Source: a virus. From it: DNA of 30,019 nt. Positions 23,065 through 29,856 of this stretch are shown piece by piece. The DNA is taken from positions 1 to 30,019 of the IMG/VR virus record IMGVR_UViG_3300030104_004975, one strand, 5' to 3'. Every line of letters begins with the position of its first letter. Positions within the stretch are counted from its first letter, which is position 1. Below the pieces are notes generated by a model, which saw only the letters and a list, made by a program, of their open reading frames with translations, was not told where the DNA came from and made no database searches. Made by a program: the position numbers and the translations under genes.

Positions 23065-23072
23065 AATAGAAA

Positions 23073-23092
23073 GGGGGCTCCGTAGAGCCCCC
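23073..23092. terminator. Hairpin after the major capsid gene
   Basis: GGGGGCTC (23073-23080) and GAGCCCCC (23085-23092) form a perfect 8-bp stem with loop CGTA. Leftward, the stem is followed by TTTCTATT, a short U-rich tail. It lies 28 bases after the capsid stop and would partly terminate or protect the abundant capsid mRNA, reducing expression of the tail genes. Confidence 0.75.
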
Positions 23093-23120
23093 GATCAACC
23101 ACAGGAGAGAGAAATCAGGC

Positions 23121-23975
23121 TTATGCTTCGTGAGCCTGCACCTTAACCACGCGCTCTTCTTCCACGCGTGTTGCTTGCATACTCCAGGCCATGTACACCT
23201 GCCATCCGTATGACTTATCAGGTCGCTCGTCCATCTTCGTCATCATGTCCTTGCCAACAGCAAGACCAAGACCACGCTTTTGGAATGCGATGCAATCACG
23301 TTTTGACGACGCAACAGCCAAACGCTCGCTCTGGATAAAATTGAACCCTAAGAAGGTATCAATCTCACCGTTGACGAGAGCTTTGACGCTGTTGTAGTCG
23401 GCACTCGTGATTTGTGTGACACCGAGTAAGTCTTCAAGCTGACGAGCACCGCACACAAAGTAACGGTCTTCGCTTTCAACTTCGTTGGCATCGAGTATGC
23501 GCTTGGCTTCCAAAATCTTTGCAAGCGTCAGCGCAGCAGTGCCAGACTCAGCGATAATTTGACCCGCAGGTAACGCGACATTACTGCCCGCGCCATCCAC
23601 GGCATTGCCAGTTGCGGCTGCAATGATCAGGTCATCGATAGCACGTCCCATCGCCCAACCACCTGCTTCCGTGTACGGCCCTTTCGGATCGACGATCATT
23701 CGAACGTCGTCCGTCCAGTCGTGCATGGTTGCCCAGTGGTAATCGGTCAGGGTAACGGTGCGTCTCGAGTGAACCACTTCCACGTTGGGTGTATCAGCGT
23801 AGCGTGTCGTTTTGTTGACAGCGGCTGTTGCACCTAAACGTTCGAAGTGTGTCTTCTCCGCGTTGGTTTCTTTTGACCAAACCAAGTTACGAAGTTTTGA
23901 CCCTTTCTGTTGCGCCAGTTGCATTACTGCATCTTGATACTGTTGGGCGTACCATTGCCCGCCTGTATAGGCCAT
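23121..23975 (-). CDS. Major capsid protein
   Basis: A 284-residue product with AGAGGA seven bases before the ATG, one of the strongest ribosome-binding sites here. It begins MAYTGGQWYAQQYQDAVMQL and has the features of podophage capsid proteins of the HK97 fold: an N-terminal arm, a T-T-R-Y-A-D-T-P-N-V region, the P-domain helix (I-L-E-A-K-R-I-L-D-A-N-E-V), then L-G-F-N-F-I-Q-S-E-R-L and W-Q-V-Y-M-A-W-S-M-Q-A-T-R-V. It directly follows the scaffold gene and is followed by a hairpin, as expected for the most expressed late gene. It is shorter than T7 gp10A. Confidence 0.85.
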   Translation of the reverse strand: MAYTGGQWYAQQYQDAVMQLAQQKGSKLRNLVWSKETNAEKTHFERLGATAAVNKTTRYADTPNVEVVHSRRTVTLTDYHWATMHDWTDDVRMIVDPKGPYTEAGGWAMGRAIDDLIIAAATGNAVDGAGSNVALPAGQIIAESGTAALTLAKILEAKRILDANEVESEDRYFVCGARQLEDLLGVTQITSADYNSVKALVNGEIDTFLGFNFIQSERLAVASSKRDCIAFQKRGLGLAVGKDMMTKMDERPDKSYGWQVYMAWSMQATRVEEERVVKVQAHEA

Positions 23976-24092
23976 AAGAAAGTCCTCTTGTTGAATTAAA
24001 AGTTTTTCAACGAGCTACCCTGGTCGGACTCGTTTGCATTTAACGCCTGGTCGGCGACGACGTGCCTGGTCGTAAGGTACTGGGCCGTTAGG

Positions 24093-25013
24093 TTATCCAG
24101 CGAGCTCCGCTTCAAATCGTTTAGAAAAATCTGTCGCGGGTTCATCATTTTGGTACGCAGCCTGGTAGAGCCGTGACACCCGATCCACTTCCGCGTTGTG
24201 CTGCGGATGCGAACTGTCGTTGTACGGATGGGATGCGTTACCTAAAATTTCATTAATCTGTGTGCGTGCCTCTGCGGGTGTAGATCCGCTTCGGGTTGAG
24301 CCGCCGAGATTCAGTGCAGCGTCTTCGGTGAGGGTCTCACCAATCTTTGCAAATGTTTTAATCATGGCAGGGCTGTCTCCGAGTCCTGTGGTGTTCAACA
24401 TATTGACCATCGCTTCGTCGCCGTAAACTTGGAGTGCGTTACGGGCATCGCCAAGTTTTTTGTCGAACGCCTGACCCCATTCGCTCTTGAGCTCTTGCAG
24501 CGCGTGATCCTGTGTGGCTTGCATCTCTTCTGATACGTTCTGGTTTCCAGAGTGCATCCAGTTGATAAGCTCTGACGCCTGTTTGTTGTTGAGACCGACC
24601 TCGTGCATCTTTTCCAAAAAGGCTTGTTCGGCCTCGGGATCGCCTGGGAGATTCTCAGGGCGGTCGATGCTGTAGCCATCGGCGTTTTCGGGGCGTCCGA
24701 GTTTGTTGTAGAAACTCGCCCAGTCCTCCTGCGGTGATTCGGGAGTTGGGATTGTTCCGAGTCCTGGGATGCCGTTCAGCTTGCCTTTGAAATCGCTCCA
24801 GGCTTCTTCACCTGCGTCCTGGCCTGGAATACGGATTGAGCCTCCAATATACGACTGTGCATCGACGTATGCTTTCGCGAGCGTGCCGACATCGGGAATA
24901 TCCTTGAGCGAGCCCGCCTCGCGGAGCTCCTCGGGAAGATCCGAACGCCAGGTGCCAGATGAAGTGTCGGTCTGTGTGGGTTCATTGGTTAATGCGGTGC
25001 CTTCGTCTGCCAT
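24093..25013 (-). CDS. Capsid scaffolding protein
   Basis: A 306-residue product with AAAGGA nine bases before the ATG. It is acidic and helical with no signal or membrane segment. It contains E-D-W-A-S-F-Y-N-K-L-G-R-P-E-N-A-D-G-Y and the later V-G-L-N-N-K-Q-A-S-E-L-I-N-W, both typical of phage scaffold proteins of this type. The C-terminus is D-F-S-K-R-F-E-A-E-L. It lies between portal and capsid genes, the standard place, and should drive capsid assembly and then leave the shell. Confidence 0.85.
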   Translation of the reverse strand: MADEGTALTNEPTQTDTSSGTWRSDLPEELREAGSLKDIPDVGTLAKAYVDAQSYIGGSIRIPGQDAGEEAWSDFKGKLNGIPGLGTIPTPESPQEDWASFYNKLGRPENADGYSIDRPENLPGDPEAEQAFLEKMHEVGLNNKQASELINWMHSGNQNVSEEMQATQDHALQELKSEWGQAFDKKLGDARNALQVYGDEAMVNMLNTTGLGDSPAMIKTFAKIGETLTEDAALNLGGSTRSGSTPAEARTQINEILGNASHPYNDSSHPQHNAEVDRVSRLYQAAYQNDEPATDFSKRFEAELAG

Positions 25014-25015
25014 AA

Positions 25016-25219
25016 CTAGTTATCCTTTTGTTGGGCCAGTGTTAGTAGATACGTCACCACGTCTCTTTGCCCTTCCCGAAACGCGGTCTCATATGGGTCA
25101 CCAGGAACATGAGATGTCCTGAGACCATAGATTTCTAAAAGGTTCTGCAATACCTCCTCACCCTCTGGATTGTCGATTACTTTTTTCCAATTGCGCTCGA
25201 GCGCCTTGGGGTCGTTCAC
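25016..25219 (-). CDS. Small Bbp19-like phage protein
   Basis: A 67-residue product whose ATG overlaps the portal stop (ATGA) and whose end contains the scaffold ribosome-binding site. The pattern N-P-E-G-E-E-V-L-Q-N-L-L-E-I-Y followed by Y-E-T-A-F-R-E-G-Q-R-D-V-V matches the short Bbp19-like domain found in podophages between portal and scaffold genes. Its role is not known; it may be a minor virion or assembly protein. Confidence 0.7.
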   Translation of the reverse strand: MNDPKALERNWKKVIDNPEGEEVLQNLLEIYGLRTSHVPGDPYETAFREGQRDVVTYLLTLAQQKDN

Positions 25220-26940
25220 TGTTGTAAGCCTTGCAGCACCGCTCCAACCTGGTCAGGGCCAACCTCATCAATGGCGCCCGCTACGTCAGCGGCCTGACCC
25301 GCTTGCTCGAGACCTTGCTGTTGCATCATCTGCTGCTGCATTGCGGCTTGCTGTTGTTGTCGCTGTTTCTGTTCGCGAGCTATTTCCTCTTCGGATTTCA
25401 TTGCCTCTGCGGGTACACCGACACGCTTGGCAATCAAGCGTCCGATCTTGTTGAAGTCAACCACGTCCATTACGGATGGGTTGATCTGTGCCATACCGCC
25501 GAGTTGTTGGAACCAACGTTCGATAGCAAAGACCTCCTCGAGCCGTTGAGCTCGTGCGAGCGGTGAGACGTATTCGATGTCGAGGTTCGAGTCGTATTCC
25601 ATCACGCTTTGTGGCGGCGGTAAAAATTTGTTTGATCGGTGCATCAATAAAAAGATGCGGCTGATCATTGGGTTTAAGAATTCACTCTGGAGTCGTCCGA
25701 CGACGGGCCCGAGGATTTGTTGCATGAGCTCCATACGCGCACGGACTTCTGTTGCGGTCATGTTCGGGCCTTCGTGCAGACGGAGTTTGTCGTTGTGGAA
25801 CGCCTTCATGATGTTGTCGATGAGCTCGCCGCTTTTGATCTGCGACACCTGCCACTGAGATCCCGACAGAAACGGTTTGATGCCGTTCACGTCACGCACA
25901 TAGGTTAAGCCGCCTGGATCAAGACGAAGATCGCCGATGATGCCGTTGTAGGTGGAGAGTGTGGGCGGGTCGATGGATTTTTCCCATGCCCGCATCTCGA
26001 ATTGTTTTGCGGCGTTGAGGGTGCGGATGTCTGCTCTTGCGTTGAGTGCGGGAGAGAAACCGTACACGTCGCCAGAGAGTTTCGACCAACGCGGAACCAT
26101 CCACGGAAATTCGTAGTAGCCGCCGTCTTGAATAATCTTTTGATCTTTCACCATGACCCAAACACTTGCAAAGGGTCGTTGTTGCGGCGGTGTCATTTTC
26201 TCAACCACGATGGGGATGTCGGGTCGTGGGTAAACCGCATGAATGAATTCAAACTCCTTGTCGGGTTTGCCCTGCTCCATTGCTGTTCTGATCGATTCAC
26301 CAAGATCCCATTTGTCGCCCCACAGTTGTACAGCTTGACGGGCGGTGAGTCTGAGTTTTCGGTAGACGGTATCAACGAAGCCGTCGAAGTCTTCACTGAT
26401 TGCGACTTCGGAAAGATGTACGGTGCGAAAGTTTATGGTGTTGTCCGTGTCGGCGTCGTCGGATCGTTTGTGTGAACGTTCAACGAGCATCGCAGCGGTG
26501 CCAAAACAACACAGGTCGAGGTAGAGCTCATTGACCTCGGAGTTGAAGTTTGATTCGTCGAGGGATTTGTAAATGCGGTCGGTGCAATCCTCGAGCCACG
26601 TAACGGCCTCGTCGTTGTTGTTGAGCTCTTCGTCGCGGAAGCGAACATGAAACCAACGGCCTGACGGTGCGGTTAATGCGCCGTGAAGGCCCGATGCAAG
26701 GTTTTCCAGGGCTGTGGTCGCAGTGGAGTCATAGATGCCCTCGTTGCGTTTATCGCCTTTGGTGCGAGCTTTAAGGAACCCTGTTTTTGTTGGCAACACA
26801 AAGTGTGCAACCTCTTCCCACAGGTTGTCCCAGTTCTCACGCTGATTTTTAAGATCGTTACAGCGTTTGATAATGTGCTTCGCGTCGGCTTTGCCCAGTG
26901 ACTTGCGGTCGAGGACGTGCCCGTATTTAGGTTCTGCCAT
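25216..26940 (-). CDS. Portal protein (head-to-tail connector)
   Basis: A 574-residue product. It shows the connector family's blocks: R-C-N-D-L-K-N-Q-R-E-N-W, Y-D-S-T-A-T-T-A-L-E-N-L-A-S-G-L-H, T-A-P-S-G-R-W-F, and near residue 155 an L-C-C-F-G-T-A-A segment. Later it has E-M-R-A-W-E-K-S-I-D-P-P and G-P-N-M-T-A-T-E-V-R-A-R. This is the Head-tail connector family of T7 gp8. The C-terminus is glutamine-rich (R-Q-Q-Q-Q-A-A-M-Q-Q-Q), probably a flexible tail. It forms a dodecameric ring at the capsid vertex for DNA packaging with the terminase. Confidence 0.9.
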   Translation of the reverse strand: MAEPKYGHVLDRKSLGKADAKHIIKRCNDLKNQRENWDNLWEEVAHFVLPTKTGFLKARTKGDKRNEGIYDSTATTALENLASGLHGALTAPSGRWFHVRFRDEELNNNDEAVTWLEDCTDRIYKSLDESNFNSEVNELYLDLCCFGTAAMLVERSHKRSDDADTDNTINFRTVHLSEVAISEDFDGFVDTVYRKLRLTARQAVQLWGDKWDLGESIRTAMEQGKPDKEFEFIHAVYPRPDIPIVVEKMTPPQQRPFASVWVMVKDQKIIQDGGYYEFPWMVPRWSKLSGDVYGFSPALNARADIRTLNAAKQFEMRAWEKSIDPPTLSTYNGIIGDLRLDPGGLTYVRDVNGIKPFLSGSQWQVSQIKSGELIDNIMKAFHNDKLRLHEGPNMTATEVRARMELMQQILGPVVGRLQSEFLNPMISRIFLLMHRSNKFLPPPQSVMEYDSNLDIEYVSPLARAQRLEEVFAIERWFQQLGGMAQINPSVMDVVDFNKIGRLIAKRVGVPAEAMKSEEEIAREQKQRQQQQAAMQQQMMQQQGLEQAGQAADVAGAIDEVGPDQVGAVLQGLQQ

Positions 26941-26943
26941 GAT

Positions 26944-27657
26944 TTAGACCGCTGTTAGGATTCGACGGGTGACGCCTTTCCCGTAGTCGTCGGGGGTGAG
27001 ACCGCTGCCGCCCGTCATAATGGTGGAGAGAAACCCTTGCTCACCAGAGCGCATGGCGATCCAACGTCGATAGTCCTCAAAGGTTTTTACCCAATCGGGT
27101 GCCTCGTAAGGAATACCGCGTGCGGCGCGTTCGGCCAATGCGGTTGCACTGAGCAACCGATCCTCAAGATCGGCAATTGCTGCATCAACGTTGGATGAAT
27201 CTGATTGAGAACCGTCGCCGTTTCCGTTTCCGTTTCCGTTGCCATTTCCGTTACCGTTTCCATTACCGTTCCCATTACCGTTGCCGTTACCGTTGCCATT
27301 GCCATTGCCATTGCCATTGCCATTGCCATTACCGTTTTCTTTAGGCTTTAGGGAGTTAATTTTTCTGTCTGCAAGGTCTTGTGAACGTCCATAGTTTCCA
27401 GTTGTGCCGCCGTGTAGGTGAGCGAGCCCTGGTTTTTTTGAAAAACGGTTGATGGTGTCTTGGGCTCTATCGAGCTCCTGATTGGCATACATTGAGCGAA
27501 TGGTGTTCTTCTCAAGAGGAGTGAGCTCTGCTTTTGGGTCGGGTCTGCGAGAAAGAAATCCCGAAAGATTAGGGGGATCGACTGGTTGTTGAGGATGCCC
27601 GCCGATACCCCATGTTGGTAGTGTTTTTGGATTTCGCTTAAACTTAAAGGTTGCCAT
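26944..27657 (-). CDS. Hypothetical protein with (Asn-Gly)20 tract
   Basis: A 237-residue product between terminase and portal genes. The N-terminal half is basic (F-K-F-K-R-N-P-K-T, R-R-P-D-P-K-A-E-L). It is followed by a tract of 20 Asn-Gly pairs and a C-terminal domain (V-D-A-A-I-A-D-L-E-D-R-L-L-S-A, W-V-K-T-F-E-D-Y-R-R-W-I, G-Y-G-K-G-V-like D-Y-G-K-G-V). Frame and gene position support a real gene: the tract keeps the same residues while its third codon bases vary. Function unknown; a linker or head protein is possible. Confidence 0.7.
   Translation of the reverse strand: MATFKFKRNPKTLPTWGIGGHPQQPVDPPNLSGFLSRRPDPKAELTPLEKNTIRSMYANQELDRAQDTINRFSKKPGLAHLHGGTTGNYGRSQDLADRKINSLKPKENGNGNGNGNGNGNGNGNGNGNGNGNGNGNGNGNGNGNGNGDGSQSDSSNVDAAIADLEDRLLSATALAERAARGIPYEAPDWVKTFEDYRRWIAMRSGEQGFLSTIMTGGSGLTPDDYGKGVTRRILTAV
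27218..27337. repeat. Hexanucleotide array encoding (Asn-Gly)20
   Basis: Twenty 6-base units (plus strand CCGTTN or CCATTN) run without interruption. Synonymous third positions vary between GG/GC/AA-type choices (CCGTTT, CCATTG, CCGTTA), while the first two positions hold Asn and Gly. The last third is a near-perfect run of CCATTG units, suggesting recent slippage. Confidence 0.95.
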
Positions 27658-27660
27658 GTG

Positions 27661-28944
27661 TTATCCCAGTGCGCGGATGACCCGCGTCGGTCGTCCAAAT
27701 TGATTGTGTGCCATCTCGTCCCATCCCATACAAAAGGTTCTCATCGCGTCGGCTGCGTGTGAGCTCCAGTCGTGCAGGGGTCGGGTTTTCCAGGTCTGGT
27801 GTTTCTCGTCGAATTCTTTGCGATACGCGGCGAGGCAATCGATGCCGTGGCCCGTCTTTTCATCATCGAACCAAAATTTGTTAAAGGTCGAACGGATGCA
27901 GTTAATGCCGTCATCGACGGGTGATTTCCGAACGACGGTGAGAAAGAGCCCGAGGTCGCGGGCCATCTCGAGTCGCGACTTGCCCGATGCAAACTCACGG
28001 GCCTGGATGTCGTGCGGTGCGAAGTGTTCTGCGTAGGTGTAGGGTTTCTGTTTAAGAAGGTTCACGTAGTACGGGAGACCCTCTCCTGCGTTCTCCTCGT
28101 AGTCGATGACGTGGAGCTTGTTGTGCATGGGTTGGATAAACCAGATCGCGGTGGAGTCGCCGATACCGATGTCCCATCCTGTATAGACGGGGGCGTTGGC
28201 TGTCCACGGCACCGAGGTGATGCGGTTGTCGGCACGAGCGCGGTCGAGTTGATCTTTTAGGTAAGCGCCAGGGAGTGGAGCGTCCCAGGAGCAAAAGTAT
28301 TCGGATTGGATGAGCTCTTCGGGCATCCCCTCATCGCGTTCACGCTGTATGGCCTCAGAGTCGAGGAGCTCGGTATCCTCGACCGTGAGGCGTTGGACGA
28401 ACCAATCGGTGTTCTTTTCGGCCATCGTGAAGAGACGGTAGCCGTGGTTGCGACCACGCGGTGTGAAGTTGAAGACGGCCCAACCGTTATTGAGGGCCAG
28501 GATCGGTCGTATGAGCTCCCAGGCTTTCGGATTCTGTAGTGCGTATTCTGAGAAGACCACGCCGACGGGGTTGGTGCCGACAATGGTGTCGATGTTGTCG
28601 GTGCCCACGAGTTGTAGGACACTGCCGTTTTTGAGTGTGACCCGCATCTCGGTGTTGTTGAGATTGCGGATAATTTGTTTCGGAATGTGATCGAGAAATC
28701 GGAAACCCTCGTTGGACATGCCCGCCCAAATGACCTTCTTCGCTTGGTTATAGGTCGGTAGCGTGTAGAAATAGGTGCCACGGCGCTCTAGCGCCTTCTT
28801 AATGGTCAGGTTCCATAGGGTAAGGTCTTTACCCGCCCGACGGTGCCACACGAGACAGGCGCGTTTGTAGTCGCTGTCGAGTGCGGCGAAAACGCCAACC
28901 TGATATTCACGCGGCGTGAATTGATGTGGGATGTTTAATTCGAT
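27661..28944 (-). CDS. terL: Terminase large subunit, noncanonical or uncertain start
   Basis: From the ATC at 28944 the frame gives 427 residues. It covers I-E-L-N-I-P-H-Q-F-T-P-R-E-Y-Q at the start, the Walker A-like H-R-R-A-G-K-D (residues about 34-40), the Walker B-like V-V-F-S-E-Y (Glu near 133), T-P-R-G-R-N-H-G (about 161-168), then the nuclease D in T-G-W-D-I-G-I-G-D (about 258) and H-A-A-D-A-M-R (about 396-402). The first canonical start, GTG at 28851, would remove the conserved F-T-P-R-x-Y-Q box upstream of Walker A. No ATG, GTG or TTG lies in frame between an in-frame TAG at 29056-29058 and 28851. AGGA lies nine bases before the ATC. The enzyme packages DNA by ATP hydrolysis and cuts it. 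Confidence 0.9.
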   Translation of the reverse strand: MELNIPHQFTPREYQVGVFAALDSDYKRACLVWHRRAGKDLTLWNLTIKKALERRGTYFYTLPTYNQAKKVIWAGMSNEGFRFLDHIPKQIIRNLNNTEMRVTLKNGSVLQLVGTDNIDTIVGTNPVGVVFSEYALQNPKAWELIRPILALNNGWAVFNFTPRGRNHGYRLFTMAEKNTDWFVQRLTVEDTELLDSEAIQRERDEGMPEELIQSEYFCSWDAPLPGAYLKDQLDRARADNRITSVPWTANAPVYTGWDIGIGDSTAIWFIQPMHNKLHVIDYEENAGEGLPYYVNLLKQKPYTYAEHFAPHDIQAREFASGKSRLEMARDLGLFLTVVRKSPVDDGINCIRSTFNKFWFDDEKTGHGIDCLAAYRKEFDEKHQTWKTRPLHDWSSHAADAMRTFCMGWDEMAHNQFGRPTRVIRALG

Positions 28945-29082
28945 TTTGAAATATCCTGAAAAATTTCTCGCGAGCTCCCCACGTAGAAAGCCCCCGCCCC
29001 GCGATTTGGGGGGGTACCCCCCCTGCGATGCGCGAAAACGAACCCCCCCCCTCGCCTAGAAAAACTTCGTTTTTCTACCTCG

Positions 29083-29103
29083 TCGGGTTTGTAACCCGAA
29101 GGT
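29083..29103 (+). other. tRNA anticodon-arm-like element
   Basis: TCGGG, loop TTTGTAA, CCCGA then AGGT. The stem and the following bases are identical to the attP core (minus strand 4258-4238); three of 21 bases differ, all in the loop, so the anticodon would read TGT instead of CAT. No T-arm or acceptor follows, so it is a fragment, not a tRNA gene. Confidence 0.6.
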
Positions 29104-29147
29104 GACCCCCCCATACCCCAGTGTTTTCAACGAAAACTGGGCAGTCA

Positions 29148-29167
29148 GTCCACAAATTGGTACACAA
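29148..29167 (+). repeat. Degenerate integrase arm-type tandem motif
   Basis: It reads as a tandem pair with the same 12-base period as the attP arm repeats (reverse complement orientation): 18 of 20 bases match the attP arm sequence, and the second half, GGTACACAA, is identical. It directly precedes the end of the small terminase gene. Confidence 0.55.
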
Positions 29168-29785
29168 TTATTCCATCTTGCGGTCGAAGCGGGTCACATT
29201 CACACCGAGATGCGAATGAGTCTCATTTTCAACGTCAAAACTATCATCGCGGCGGGCAGGTTCGACGCTTTCGCTCCCATTTTTTCCTGAGTTCGAGCTC
29301 TCGAACTGAGTGAGATTGACAGTCAAATCAGCGTCTTCCGTGTTCGTCATTAATGAGTGATGCAACGTTGCAAAACGGAAAGGCATGAGCCTGGACAGGA
29401 TACGTTCTTCGAGCCCTTCGTTGCCCGCCTTGCGAGCTTTTGCGAGGAGCTTGAGGTATTCCTCAACTGGATCAAACCCGAGCTCAATCAGTCGATCAGC
29501 CGCTGACAAACTGAACTTGTTCTTACCTCTCGTCTTGGTCTTGCGACCAAGTCTTCCATTCGCTTTCTTCTCCATGGGTGCTGGGACATCATCTCGTTCA
29601 ACTGATTCGCCGTTTCGAAAGTTTCTCCCTTCACCATTCTTCACGCCTTTCGGGCGACCAGGGCCGCCGCCGTGACCTTTCTTGAATCGTGTAGGATGCG
29701 GATCAGCAGTGGTGCCAATCGATTTGCGTTCATCTTCCATAGATTTTTTAATGTGTCTCGCTTGATGAGCTTTGATCGCACGCAT
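29168..29785 (-). CDS. Probable terminase small subunit
   Basis: A 205-residue product. Residues about 33-50 read R-F-K-K-G-H-G-G-G-P-G-R-P-K-G-V-K-N, the basic Gly-rich DUF5681-type motif often found at the start of phage small terminases. A central basic segment (R-L-G-R-K-T-K-T-R-G-K-N) and an acidic helical segment (F-D-P-V-E-E-Y-L-K-L-L-A-K-A-R-K, I-L-S-R-L-M-P-F-R-F) follow; the C-terminus is polar and possibly disordered. Its place directly before terL supports DNA recognition for packaging. The ATG at 29785 has no clear ribosome-binding site; an internal ATG starting M-E-D-E-R-K is an alternative. Confidence 0.7.
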   Translation of the reverse strand: MRAIKAHQARHIKKSMEDERKSIGTTADPHPTRFKKGHGGGPGRPKGVKNGEGRNFRNGESVERDDVPAPMEKKANGRLGRKTKTRGKNKFSLSAADRLIELGFDPVEEYLKLLAKARKAGNEGLEERILSRLMPFRFATLHHSLMTNTEDADLTVNLTQFESSNSGKNGSESVEPARRDDSFDVENETHSHLGVNVTRFDRKME

Positions 29786-29791
29786 CTGCCA

Positions 29792-29816
29792 AATAAAAAA
29801 CCGACCATGAGGTCGG
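29792..29816 (-). terminator. Terminator before the late operon
   Basis: Reading leftward, CCGACC (29811-29816) pairs with GGTCGG (29801-29806) around a 4-base loop, followed by TTTTTT and ATTT (29792-29800). It is a good intrinsic terminator seven bases before the small terminase start. It could end transcription of the upstream gene or act as an attenuator. Confidence 0.8.
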
Positions 29817-29838
29817 CATTAAGCTCCGCGTGGATTCT

Positions 29839-29844
29839 ATTATA
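29839..29844 (-). promoter_or_regulatory. Candidate -10 box upstream of the late operon
   Basis: A perfect TATAAT on the minus strand just after the stop of the upstream gene. No good -35 lies 16-18 bases upstream, so the element may need an activator or be chance. Transcription from it would cross the terminator at 29792-29816 before reaching the terminase genes. Confidence 0.3.
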
Positions 29845-29856
29845 CTGATGATTGTG

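Larger units (their letters stand above)
28945..29167. other. Structured noncoding segment between terminase genes
   Basis: This stretch has a G7-TA-C7 palindrome (29008-29023), a C9 run (29043-29051), a C7 run (29106-29112), a 9-bp hairpin (TAGAAAAAC 29057-29065 with GTTTTTCTA 29069-29077), an anticodon-arm-like hairpin (29083-29099) and a bulged hairpin (29117-29141). A tandem motif like the integrase arm repeats follows at 29148-29167. A 59-codon frame from 29114 to 28935 exists but has an odd composition and no ribosome-binding site. Confidence 0.7.

Noticed and set aside
27087-27329. Alternative frame encoding Met-Ala and Met-Glu repeats
   Set aside because: It is the shadow of the Asn-Gly hexamer array in another frame; the flanking residues do not form a domain.
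28935-29114. 59-codon minus-strand frame from an ATG at 29114
   Set aside because: Its product is rich in Gly and Arg from homopolymer tracts and it has no ribosome-binding site. It is kept only as a possible source of a frameshifted terminase start.
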